From: VXYL01 sp965199915
Lineage (GTDB): Bacteria; Pseudomonadota; Gammaproteobacteria; Pseudomonadales; Azotimanducaceae
Length of the DNA: 64,000 nt
Assembly (NCBI GenBank): GCA_965199915.1
Contig: OZ241348.1
Location: 992,001 to 1,056,000 of the forward strand
Direction: 5' to 3'
Shown: positions 16,904 to 25,022 of the stretch, in pieces
How positions within the stretch are numbered: the stretch's first letter is position 1
Layout of the letters: each line of letters starts with the position of its first letter
The notes under the pieces: model-generated
What the model was told of the DNA's origin: nothing
What the model saw: the letters and a program-made list of their open reading frames with translations, nothing else
Database searches by the model: none
Position numbers and translations under genes: made by a program

Positions 16904-17098
16904 TGTGCCGCTTCCAAAATGACGTGTGTTCCAGTGGAGCGGGGTTGGTCGCTCGACCGGGACACCGGCGGCCTTGCGGGGCGGCACATCCTCAAGTAGC
17001 GCGCGCCGAGGCGACGGCAGACAAACGTGCCGTTTGCCATGTCAATCCGGAATCGAACCGCCAGGGCACGACGGAACCACATTTCCTTTGAGCAGCGC
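16904..17098. other. Intergenic region between IS5 and selB
   Basis: 195 bases with no recognisable gene. A 26-codon plus-strand frame at 16919-16999 ends in AGRHILK and could be the tail of a gene cut off by the insertions, but I do not recognise it. No clear promoter for selB is visible. Confidence 0.4.
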
Positions 17099-18967
17099 GT
17101 GATCGTCACCCTCGCCGGGCACGTCGACCACGGCAAGACCTCCATCGTGCGGGCGCTCACCGGCGTCGACACCGACCGCCTCGCCGAGGAGAAGCGCCGC
17201 GGCCTCACCATAGACCTCGGCTTCGCCTACGCGGACTTCGACGGCCAGCGCGTGGGCTTCGTGGACGTGCCCGGCCACCACCGCTTCGTCCACAACATGG
17301 TGGCCGGCGTCGCCGGCCATCAGCACGCCTTGTTCGTCGTCGCCGCCGACGACGGCGTGATGCCCCAGTCCCGCGAACACTTGCAGATTCTGAAGCTGCT
17401 GGGCCTTGCCGGCGGGGTGGTGGCGCTGAGCAAGACCGATCGGGTGGCGGCAGACCGCTTGGCCGCGGCGCGCCGGGAAGTTCGCGAACTGGTGGCCGGC
17501 TCGTTCTTGGCGGACGCCCGCGTCATCCCCGTCTCCTGCGCCACCGGCACCGGCGTCGCGGATCTGCGGCAAGCGTTGGCGCAAGCGGCCGGAACGCAAT
17601 CCGCACACTCCGCCGAGGCGCCGTTTCGCCTCGCCGTGGACCGCGCGTTCAGCGCCCGCGGCAGCGGCGTGATCGTCACCGGCGCCGTGGTCGCCGGGGC
17701 CGTGCGGACAGGCGACCGCGTTGTCCTTGCGAACACTGGCAAACGGGTGCGCGTGCGCGGCCTGCGCGTGCAGGATCGACCCGCCAACGCCGCCGGCGCG
17801 GGCGACCGCGCCGCGGTCAATCTGGCCGGTGTGGGCAACACCGAAGTGCGCCGCGGCGATTGGCTGCTCGAAGCGGTGGCGCGGGACCCCGCAACGCGTT
17901 TCGCGTTGCGCTTGCAGGTGTTGGACGACTTTCCACGACCGCTGAAACACAACGCCCCGGTACACGTCCACCACGCCACAAGCCACAGCCACGGGCGCGT
18001 GCTGCTCATCGACGGTGCCGCAGTCCGCCCGGGGTGCGAAGCGGTGGTGGATGTCGTGTGCGACGCGCCGCTGCACGTCAAAGTCGGCGATCGGCTGGTG
18101 CTGCGCGACCACGATCGGGAGCGCACGTTGGGCGGCGGTCAAGCACACGACTTGGCGCCTTGGACGCGACGCCGCGACGCGCAGCGCCGGGCCCGGCTCG
18201 CGGCGCTGCGCGGCAACGACGCACGCGGCGCGTTGGGCGCGTGCGCGGCGATCGCGCCGGTTCACGCCGCGGCGTTCGCGCGGCACTGGAATCTCCGCCC
18301 CGCGCATGTGGAAACACTGGCGAACGCCGAAAACCTGTCGTTGCTGGACGACCACTTTCTGCACCCCGCGTGGCTGGCCCAAGCAAGCGCCCGCCTGCGC
18401 GATGCCCTCAAGGCGCATCACCGCGCCGAACCCGACAGCGCCGGCCTTGCCGCGCGGCAACTTGCCGTCGTCGCTCCCGAGCTCGGCGGCGACGGTGTGC
18501 GGCTCGCCTTGCAAGCGCTCACCGCCAAGGGCGAGTTGCACTTCGCGCAGGGCCGCTACCGCCTGGCGTCGCACCACGCCACCGTGCCCGAAGAGGCGCG
18601 ACGGGCGTTTGACCGCGTGCGCGCGCTGCTCGACACGGTGCAACCGCCAAGCGTTGGCGACATGGCGAAACGCCTCAAGCGGCCGTTCGCGGAGGTGGAT
18701 GCGCAACTGCGCCCCCTACCCGCCTTCGGCTTCGTGGTGCGCGTCAGCGACAAACGCTACTTCCTGCCCGAGCGCTTGGGCGAACTCGCCGAAGCGGCCG
18801 CGCGGCTCGCCGCCGCCGGGCCGTTCAGCGCGCGCCAATTCCGCGACGCCACCGGCGTTGGCCGCAACATCGTCATCGACGTGCTGGAACACTTCGACGG
18901 CGTCGGCTTCACGCGCCGGCAGGGCGACACGCGGCAGGTGGTGGGCGACAAGGCGCTCGTCGCGTAG
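17099..18967 (+). CDS. selB: Selenocysteine-specific elongation factor SelB
   Basis: 622 residues. SelB brings Sec-tRNA to UGA codons marked by a SECIS hairpin. The GTPase motifs are in order: GHVDHGKTS (G1), the switch I region RGLTIDLGFAY, DVPGHHRF (G3) and LSKTDR (G4), followed by EF-Tu-like domains 2 and 3. The C-terminal ~250 residues have the winged-helix organisation of SelB, used for SECIS binding. I chose the GTG at 17099 because it places VTLAGHVDHGKT at the N-terminus as in other SelB proteins; the upstream extension is not family-like. The gene is followed 53 bases later by the selenocysteine tRNA. No selA or selD lies in this window. Confidence 0.93.
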   Translation: MIVTLAGHVDHGKTSIVRALTGVDTDRLAEEKRRGLTIDLGFAYADFDGQRVGFVDVPGHHRFVHNMVAGVAGHQHALFVVAADDGVMPQSREHLQILKLLGLAGGVVALSKTDRVAADRLAAARREVRELVAGSFLADARVIPVSCATGTGVADLRQALAQAAGTQSAHSAEAPFRLAVDRAFSARGSGVIVTGAVVAGAVRTGDRVVLANTGKRVRVRGLRVQDRPANAAGAGDRAAVNLAGVGNTEVRRGDWLLEAVARDPATRFALRLQVLDDFPRPLKHNAPVHVHHATSHSHGRVLLIDGAAVRPGCEAVVDVVCDAPLHVKVGDRLVLRDHDRERTLGGGQAHDLAPWTRRRDAQRRARLAALRGNDARGALGACAAIAPVHAAAFARHWNLRPAHVETLANAENLSLLDDHFLHPAWLAQASARLRDALKAHHRAEPDSAGLAARQLAVVAPELGGDGVRLALQALTAKGELHFAQGRYRLASHHATVPEEARRAFDRVRALLDTVQPPSVGDMAKRLKRPFAEVDAQLRPLPAFGFVVRVSDKRYFLPERLGELAEAAARLAAAGPFSARQFRDATGVGRNIVIDVLEHFDGVGFTRRQGDTRQVVGDKALVA

Positions 18968-19020
18968 CGCTTCGCCATCGCGCCCGCGCCCGCGAACGTA
19001 TCGAACGTATACTGCTGCAC

Positions 19021-19111
19021 GGAAGAGCACCGCCTCCGGTGGGGCGCGCGGCCTTCAAAGCCGTCGGGACGCTTGAACGGCGTCCGGTGGGTTCGACTCC
19101 TACCTCTTCCG
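19021..19111 (+). tRNA. selC: tRNA-Sec (anticodon TCA)
   Basis: The 91-base sequence GGAAGAG...CTCTTCCG folds as a selenocysteine tRNA. It has a six-pair D stem (CGCCTC/GGGGCG) with a four-base CGGT loop, an anticodon loop CTTCAAA with anticodon TCA, a long variable arm (GGACGC/GCGTCC) and T loop TTCGACT. CCA is not encoded (CCG follows the discriminator G). As I fold it the acceptor has seven pairs and the T stem five, with a C opposite C where the usual eighth acceptor pair would be. It lies directly after selB. Confidence 0.93.
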
Positions 19112-19201
19112 CCGCCAAAACGCGCGTTGCAACCGCAAGGCAGTGGAAGTCCAAGTTCCAAGTCTTGCCTTCCGCGCGGCGTTCGGTTTTCATGCGTGCC
19201 C

Positions 19202-20614
19202 GTGGGAGACGAGATCCGCGAGCGCCATTTCAACGCCGAGGACTTCAGCCGATTCCGCCGCCGGCTGAATGCCGAAACGGCGCTGGTGGAGGAGCTGTTC
19301 GACACTGGCGGTTTCAGCCGGCGCGGCGACATCATCGGCTTCGAGCTGGAGGCTTGGATCGTGGATGCGAGCGGGCACCCGCTCGCCGAGAACCAGCGCC
19401 TCTTGGACGCCATCGGCAATCCCTTGGTGGTGCCGGAACTCGCGTCCTTCAACGTGGAATTGAACGGCAGTCCCACCGCCTTGCGCGGCAAGGTGTTTTC
19501 GCGCATTCACGACGAGTTGAGTGCCACCTGGGCGACCTGCCGCTCCGGCGCGGAAGCGCTGAACTGCCGGCTCGCCACCATCGGCATTCTGCCCACCATC
19601 CGCCCAGAGCTCTTGAACTCCAACTACATGTCCGCGCTGGTGCGCTACCAAGCGCTGAACGACCGCGTGCTCGCGCTGCGCGACGGGGAGCCGCTGCGCA
19701 TCCGCATCACCACCGGCGACGGCCTCGAAATGACCCACGACGACGTGATGCTGGAAGCGGCGGCCACCTCCTTCCAAATCCACCTGCAATGCAAGCCGGA
19801 ACGCGCCGTGCGCGACTTCAACGCCGCTTTGGTGGCGTCCGCGCCGATGGTGGCGCTGGCGGCCAACTCGCCGTTTCTGTTCGGACGTTCGCTATGGGAG
19901 GAAACGCGCATCCCGCTGTTCGAGCAGGCCGTCTCGGTGGCGCCGCGGGCTCCGGACCGGGTGACGTTCGGCACCGGCTACGCGCGCCAATCCTTGTTCG
20001 AGGTGTTCGCCGAGAACCAGCGCGAACACCCCATTTTGCTGCCCTATGTGCAGGAATCCGAACCGCCGCACAAGTTCGCCCATGTGCGTTTTCAGAACGG
20101 CACGCTGTGGCGTTGGAACCGCCCGCTGCTCGGCTTCGACTACGATGGCCAACCGCATGTGCGCATCGAGCACCGCGTGGTGCCGGCCGGCCCCACCTTG
20201 CACGACTGCGTGGCCAACGCGGCCGCCTGCATCGGCATGGTGCGCGGCGTGGAGCGGCGCTACGCGGACCCGCCGGTGGATTTCGCCACCGCCAAAGACA
20301 ACTTCTACGCCGCCGCCAAGCACGGCTTGGACGCGCGCTTGGTTTGGGCCGACGGCGAGGAGCGTACCGCCCGCGATCTGTTGGCGGAAGATCTGCTGCC
20401 GATGGCGGCCGACGCGTTGCGGCAACTCGAAATTCCGGACGACGACATCGCACGCTATGTGGGCACCGCCGAGGCGCGCGTAGCGGCCGACCAAACCGGC
20501 GCCCGCTGGCAACGGCGGTGGGTGGCGAGACACGGCCCGGACTGGGCCGGGCTGACGCTGGCCTACTTGGACGCCCAAGAGAGCGGCGAACCCGTACACA
20601 CTTGGCCCGTGTAG
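19202..20614 (+). CDS. GCS2-type carboxylate-amine ligase (glutamate-cysteine ligase-like)
   Basis: About 470 residues. The family joins glutamate to an amine, classically cysteine, with ATP; many members have unproven substrates. The GCS2 fold is suggested by GFELEAWIVD near the N-terminus, the ASFNVELNGSP strand, TTGDGLEMTHDDVMLEA, FQIHLQCKP, RIEHRVVPAGPTLHD and the C-terminal YLDAQESGEPVHTWPV. The open frame begins earlier, inside the tRNA-Sec gene, which excludes that start; I use GTG 19202, though GTG 19196 is possible. The next gene encodes an aspartoacylase-family hydrolase, and the two may act on related N-acyl or amide compounds (inference). Confidence 0.7.
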   Translation: MGDEIRERHFNAEDFSRFRRRLNAETALVEELFDTGGFSRRGDIIGFELEAWIVDASGHPLAENQRLLDAIGNPLVVPELASFNVELNGSPTALRGKVFSRIHDELSATWATCRSGAEALNCRLATIGILPTIRPELLNSNYMSALVRYQALNDRVLALRDGEPLRIRITTGDGLEMTHDDVMLEAAATSFQIHLQCKPERAVRDFNAALVASAPMVALAANSPFLFGRSLWEETRIPLFEQAVSVAPRAPDRVTFGTGYARQSLFEVFAENQREHPILLPYVQESEPPHKFAHVRFQNGTLWRWNRPLLGFDYDGQPHVRIEHRVVPAGPTLHDCVANAAACIGMVRGVERRYADPPVDFATAKDNFYAAAKHGLDARLVWADGEERTARDLLAEDLLPMAADALRQLEIPDDDIARYVGTAEARVAADQTGARWQRRWVARHGPDWAGLTLAYLDAQESGEPVHTWPV

Positions 20615-20620
20615 CTTCCA

Positions 20621-20862
20621 CCTTTTCGCGTGGCGACGACCCGCACACATGAATCAAGTCTTGCGACAGGCACCGAGTTTGCGGAGCAAACTCCAACGCG
20701 CCCGCCAGGGCGCGCATTTGCGGAGCAAACTTAAACGCGCCCCCAAGGCGCGCCCTAGCCCCTTTTCGCGTGGCGACGACCCTCACAAATGAATCAAGTT
20801 TCGCGACAGGCACGGAGTTTGCGAAGCAAACTCCAACGCGCCCCGCAGGGCGCGCCCCGGCC
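20621..20862. repeat. 140-base direct repeat containing three copies of a palindromic element
   Basis: CCTTTTCGCGTGGCGACGAC begins at both 20621 and 20761, with ATGAATCAAGT and CGACAGGCAC following in each, giving a 140-base period. The palindromic element (GAGTTTGC-GG-AGCAAACTC then GCGCCC...GGGCGCG) occurs at 20675-20715, in a decayed form at 20717-20755, and at 20815-20857, ending six bases before the next ATG. Confidence 0.85.
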
Positions 20863-21798
20863 ATGAAGCTGCGAGTGGAAACCGAGTTGCCGAGCGCGCT
20901 GACAGAGCTTCCCGCAAACCGCTTGGCGGACATGCTGGACGGCCCGACGTTGTTCGACTTGCGGCGCGCCGGCGAACCGCCGTTGTTCGTCTCGGTGCTG
21001 GTACACGGCAACGAAACCTCCGGCTGGGAGGCGGTGCGGCGGCTGCGCCGCGAGTTGGCGGCGTGTTCGGTGCTGTTGTTCGTCGGCAATGTGGAGGCGG
21101 CCCGCGCCGGCGTGCGCGCGCTACCGACGCGGCCGGACTTCAACCGCGTCTGGGAGGGAGGCGAGTGGCCGGAGGCGCGGGTGGCCGACCAGGTGGCCCA
21201 ACACGTGGCCGCCGCGAAACCGCGCTTGGCCGTGGACATCCACAACAACACCGGGCGCAACCCGCCCTATTCCGTTGTCGCGCGCCAAGACGCCGCGACC
21301 TTGGCCGCGGCGCGCGCCTTCGCCCCGCGCGCCCTTTTGGCGACCCAACCAAGCGGCTTCCAAACCGGCCGCTTCGCCCGCTTCTGCACCGCGATCACCA
21401 TTGAAGTCGGCACGCCCGACGACCCCTCCAGCGTCGACCGGGCCGCGGCGTTCCTACGCCGCGCGTTGCACCCGCCGCCACCGGTGCGCCGCGAGGCGCT
21501 TGCCCTCTTTGAAACCGTCGCGCGGGTGACCTTGAGCGACGACGCCGTGATCGTTCCGGACACCCAGCGCTTCAACTTCCGCACGGCGCCGGCCGGCGCG
21601 GTGTTGGTCAAGCACGGCGCGGTAGCCGCCCATGCCGCGGACGGGACGAATCTGGGCGCGGTGTACTTCGGTCACGAAAACGGCGGCACCGTGCTGAAAC
21701 GCCCCAGCGTGATCGCCATGTACACCGGCGACCTCGAAGCGGCGCGCCAGGATTGCCTTTGCTACCTGCTCGAGCCGTCCGAGCCGGCCGCTACCTAA
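20863..21798 (+). CDS. Aspartoacylase / succinylglutamate desuccinylase family zinc hydrolase
   Basis: 311 residues, M14-like carboxypeptidase fold. The zinc ligands are visible: VHGNETSGWE gives His and Glu, and DIHNNTG gives the second His. The family releases acyl groups from N-acyl amino acids (AstE, aspartoacylase). C-terminal GAVYFGHENGGTV fits the second domain of the family. The start at ATG 20863 places MKLRVETELP at the N-terminus; upstream in-frame sequence is repeat DNA. Probably co-oriented with the GCS2-type ligase but separated by ~250 bases of repeats. The precise substrate cannot be read from sequence. Confidence 0.78.
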   Translation: MKLRVETELPSALTELPANRLADMLDGPTLFDLRRAGEPPLFVSVLVHGNETSGWEAVRRLRRELAACSVLLFVGNVEAARAGVRALPTRPDFNRVWEGGEWPEARVADQVAQHVAAAKPRLAVDIHNNTGRNPPYSVVARQDAATLAAARAFAPRALLATQPSGFQTGRFARFCTAITIEVGTPDDPSSVDRAAAFLRRALHPPPPVRREALALFETVARVTLSDDAVIVPDTQRFNFRTAPAGAVLVKHGAVAAHAADGTNLGAVYFGHENGGTVLKRPSVIAMYTGDLEAARQDCLCYLLEPSEPAAT

Positions 21799-21874
21799 CC
21801 TAAGGCGTCTCGCTCCTATAAATGCTACGATGGAGGTCTTCGGCAAGGAGGCTCGATGGGCATGGAAGACGCCG

Positions 21875-22126
21875 TCACGCAGTCGATACGTGGGAAGTTT
21901 CTGGTTCCTGCGGCCCGGTCTCCCCTCCCGTCGGCGCCAGCGCCGTTATGCCGCCATCCGCCGTGCGTTCAATGCGGAGATCCTTGTTCAGTTGGCAGAG
22001 CGCTAGGAACTGCGCGTCGTCGAGCGCGAACACCGGGCGCATGCGCAGGTGCAACGCGGCGCCGTTGTCAACGGGCGAGGTGGCGCTATGCCCATCCATG
22101 CGCCAACCCCCTGCGGCTGCCGCCAA
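21875..22126 (-). pseudogene. Uma2 (DUF820) endonuclease-like N-terminal fragment
   Basis: 83 residues. LRMRPVFALDDAQFLALCQL followed by NKDLRIERTADG and APTGGETG is the conserved start of Uma2 proteins, PD-(D/E)XK-fold proteins abundant as cargo or in defence contexts. The match ends right after GGETG, before the nuclease residues, and the frame closes about 13 residues later. Full-length members are about 190 residues. A separate GGAGG-ATG at 21844-21858 on the plus strand opens a short frame I do not recognise. Confidence 0.6.
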
Positions 22127-22147
22127 GCCACCTCCATCGCCCGCCTG

Positions 22148-24889
22148 TCATGTGCGTCGCCCGGATGCCGCTCGCGACGCTTTTTTCGGGGCCGCCTTGG
22201 CGCGGCGCACGGGGCGCTTCGCGGATGCCGGCCCGGCCTTCGCTTTTTTGGGTTCCGGCCGGCGCTCAATCCACGCACCATCGCGGTAGAAGGCGCTCCA
22301 GCCAGTGGCCTTGCCGTCCCGCTCGGACGCCACGAATTGCTCGCGGCTCTTGCGCGAGAACCGCACCATCGCCGGGTTGCCCTCCCCGTCCACCTCCGGC
22401 GCGGCGAGCAGATAGGCGAACTTCGGGTCCAGCTCGTTGCCGTGCGCCTTGAGTTCAGCCACCAACGGCGGGCGCGTTTCGCGGTGCTTGGGGAACCCGC
22501 TGGCGGCCAGGAAGAGACCGGCTGCGCCGTCGCGCAGCACGAAGTGGTCGTCCACGCCGGCGCAGCGCAGTTCGGGCATGGGCACGGGGTCGGCCTTGGG
22601 CGGCGCGGGCTGCCCGTTGCGCAGCAGCTTGCGCGTGTTCTTGCAGTCCGCGCCCGTGCAGCCGAAGTACTTGCCGAACCGGCCGGAACGCAACTGCATC
22701 TGCGCGCCGCACTTGTCGCATGCGATCACCGGGCCTTCGTACCCTTTGATGCGGAACTCCCCCGCCTCCACCTCGAAGCCGGGGCAGTCCGGGTTGTTGC
22801 CGCAGATGTGCAGCTTGCGCTGTTCGTCGATGAGGTAGCTGTCCATCGGGGTGCCGCACAGGGGGCACTTGCGCTTTGCCCGCAACAGCTTGGACTCGCC
22901 CTCCGCGTCCTGCTCAACGTCCACCGCCTCGTCCCCGGGCAGCAGGTTGCGCGTGCTGGCGCAGCGCTCCTTGGGAGGCAGCGAATAGCCCGAACAACCC
23001 AGGAACACGCCGGTGCCGGCGGTGCGGATCTGCATCGGGCGACCGCATCGGCCGCATTCGATGTCCGTCTCCGTCGGCGCGTTCGGGCGCATGCCCTGTT
23101 GCGCCTGCGCCTGCTCCAGCTTGCCGCTGAAATCCTCGTAGAACGCGTCGAGCAGGCCGCGCCAGGCTTTGCGACCCGCGGCGATCTCGTCGAGGTCGTT
23201 TTCCATGTCGGCGGTGAAGGAGTAGTTCAAGAGTTCGGGAAAGTTCTCCACCAAGCGGTCGGTGACCAGTTCGCCGATGCGTTCGGCGTGAAAACGGCGT
23301 TTTTGCAAGGTCACGTAGCCGCGATCTTGGATGGTGGAGATGATCGGCACGTAGGTGGAGGGGCGTCCGATGCCCCGGCCTTCGAGTTCGCGCACCAAAC
23401 TCGCCTCGCTGTAGCGGGGCGGCGGCTTGGTGAAGTGCTGCGTGGCGGTGGTGTCCACCAGCGCCAACGCCTCGCCCGGTTTGTAGTCCGGCAGCGGCTT
23501 GTCCTCGTCCGCCCGCGCCGGCAACACGCGGGTGAAACCGTCGAACTCCTGAATGCGTCCGCGCAAGCGCAGTTCCATGCGGTCGCTTTTGCCAGCGGCA
23601 CCCTCCGGCTGCGCCGAGGCCGTGACCGTGGTGGCGAGGTAGCGCGCCGGCGTCATCTGCGAGGCCACGAACTGGCGCCATATGAGCTCGTAGAGGCGCT
23701 CGGCATCCGCCTCGACGCCGCGCAGGCCGTCGATGCCGTCGAGATCCGTTGGCCGAATGGCCTCGTGCGCCTCTTGGGCGGTGGACTTGCTGGCATACCT
23801 GTTCGGCGCTTTCGGCAGATAGGCCGCGCCGTATGCCTGGCCAATGTGTTCGCGCACGCGCGCGACGGCTTCCGCGGCGACATTGGTGGAGTCCGTGCGC
23901 ATGTAGGTGATGTGGCCGGCTTCGTACAAGCGCTGCGCGATAGTCATGGTTCGACGCACGCTGAAACGCAACCGGGTTGCCGCCGCCTGCTGCAAAGTGG
24001 AGGTGATGAACGGCGCGTTCGGTTTGGACGACACTTTGCGGTCGTCGCGGTTGGCCACTTGAAAGGCGCATCGACGAAGGTGCGCCATGGCCTCGTCGGC
24101 GACGGCCTTCGCGCCGGGGCGGAACTCGGCGTCGTCCGCCTTGACCACCATGAACCGCTGCGGCGGTTCGGCGGCGCGGCGCAGATCCGCGAACACTTCC
24201 CAATACTCTTGGGGCTTGAAGGCGCGAATCTCGCGTTCCCGCTCCACGACCAAGCGCACGGCCACCGATTGCACGCGGCCGGCGGAGAGGCCGCGCGCCA
24301 CTTTGGCCCACAGCAGCGGCGACAGTTCGAAGCCGACCACTCGGTCCAGGAAGCGCCGCGCTTGTTGCGCGTTCACCCGATCGAGGTCGATGCGGCCGGC
24401 GTTGGCGAACGCCTGCTCGATCGCGCTGCGCGTGATCTCGTTGAACACCACGCGCCGGTAGCGCTCCGGCGGCCCCCCGAGCACCTCCGCCAAGTGCCAG
24501 GCGATGGCCTCGCCCTCGCGGTCCAAGTCCGTCGCCAAGTAGACCTGATCGGCGCGGGACGCAAGGGTCTGCAACTCCTTCACCACCCGCTCCTTGCCCG
24601 GGATGACTTCGTAGGACGCCGCCCAGCCATCCTCCGGGTCGAGCCCCATGCGTTGCACCAGTTGCCGGCGGGCGCGCTTTTTGCGGTATTCCGCCTTCTT
24701 GGCCGGCGACAGCTTGCGCGTCCTCGCGGCTTCCTGCGCCCGCTGCTTCGGGTCCGCCGCGGCGCGACCGCCCACCGGCAGGTCGCGCACATGGCCGGCG
24801 CTGGACTTGACCACGAAGTCGCGTCCCAAGTAGCGGTTGATCGTCGGCGCCTTCGTGGCGGACTCAACGATGACCAGTGAACGGGCCAT
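22148..24889 (-). CDS. topA: DNA topoisomerase I
   Basis: 913 residues. Relaxes negative supercoils via a 5'-phosphotyrosine. The Toprim domain opens with SLVIVESATKAPTI and has DLDREGEAIAW (acidic metal ligands). The active-site tyrosine is in AGHITYMRTDSTN. Four-cysteine zinc modules follow (CGRCGRPM, CPLCGTPM, CDKCGAQM with paired downstream cysteines). The protein ends in a lysine/alanine-rich tail (KKAKAGPASAKRPVRRAKA), as in many proteobacterial TopA. The ATG at 24889 has AGGAGG four bases upstream. An ISKra4-type element has inserted in the promoter-side intergenic region, about 135 bases from the start, and may affect expression. Confidence 0.97.
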   Translation of the reverse strand: MARSLVIVESATKAPTINRYLGRDFVVKSSAGHVRDLPVGGRAAADPKQRAQEAARTRKLSPAKKAEYRKKRARRQLVQRMGLDPEDGWAASYEVIPGKERVVKELQTLASRADQVYLATDLDREGEAIAWHLAEVLGGPPERYRRVVFNEITRSAIEQAFANAGRIDLDRVNAQQARRFLDRVVGFELSPLLWAKVARGLSAGRVQSVAVRLVVEREREIRAFKPQEYWEVFADLRRAAEPPQRFMVVKADDAEFRPGAKAVADEAMAHLRRCAFQVANRDDRKVSSKPNAPFITSTLQQAAATRLRFSVRRTMTIAQRLYEAGHITYMRTDSTNVAAEAVARVREHIGQAYGAAYLPKAPNRYASKSTAQEAHEAIRPTDLDGIDGLRGVEADAERLYELIWRQFVASQMTPARYLATTVTASAQPEGAAGKSDRMELRLRGRIQEFDGFTRVLPARADEDKPLPDYKPGEALALVDTTATQHFTKPPPRYSEASLVRELEGRGIGRPSTYVPIISTIQDRGYVTLQKRRFHAERIGELVTDRLVENFPELLNYSFTADMENDLDEIAAGRKAWRGLLDAFYEDFSGKLEQAQAQQGMRPNAPTETDIECGRCGRPMQIRTAGTGVFLGCSGYSLPPKERCASTRNLLPGDEAVDVEQDAEGESKLLRAKRKCPLCGTPMDSYLIDEQRKLHICGNNPDCPGFEVEAGEFRIKGYEGPVIACDKCGAQMQLRSGRFGKYFGCTGADCKNTRKLLRNGQPAPPKADPVPMPELRCAGVDDHFVLRDGAAGLFLAASGFPKHRETRPPLVAELKAHGNELDPKFAYLLAAPEVDGEGNPAMVRFSRKSREQFVASERDGKATGWSAFYRDGAWIERRPEPKKAKAGPASAKRPVRRAKAAPKKASRAASGRRT

Positions 24890-25022
24890 GCGCCTCCTCG
24901 TAATGGTTGTCTTGGCGGAGCGGGTGGAGATGCGCCGCCAAACCGTAGCCAAGCGGTGCCGACAGCGCAAGGCGCGCATATTCGTGCGGGCTTTCGCTCA
25001 TGTCAACCGCTTGCGGCGTTCC

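Noticed and set aside
17099..20614. A selenoprotein with in-frame TGA near selB
   Set aside because: The genes next to selB/selC read without internal TGA and show no interrupted family alignment.
22049..24880. Plus-strand 943-codon frame opposite topA
   Set aside because: Antisense shadow rich in His/Arg/Ala; topA on the other strand has all catalytic and zinc motifs.
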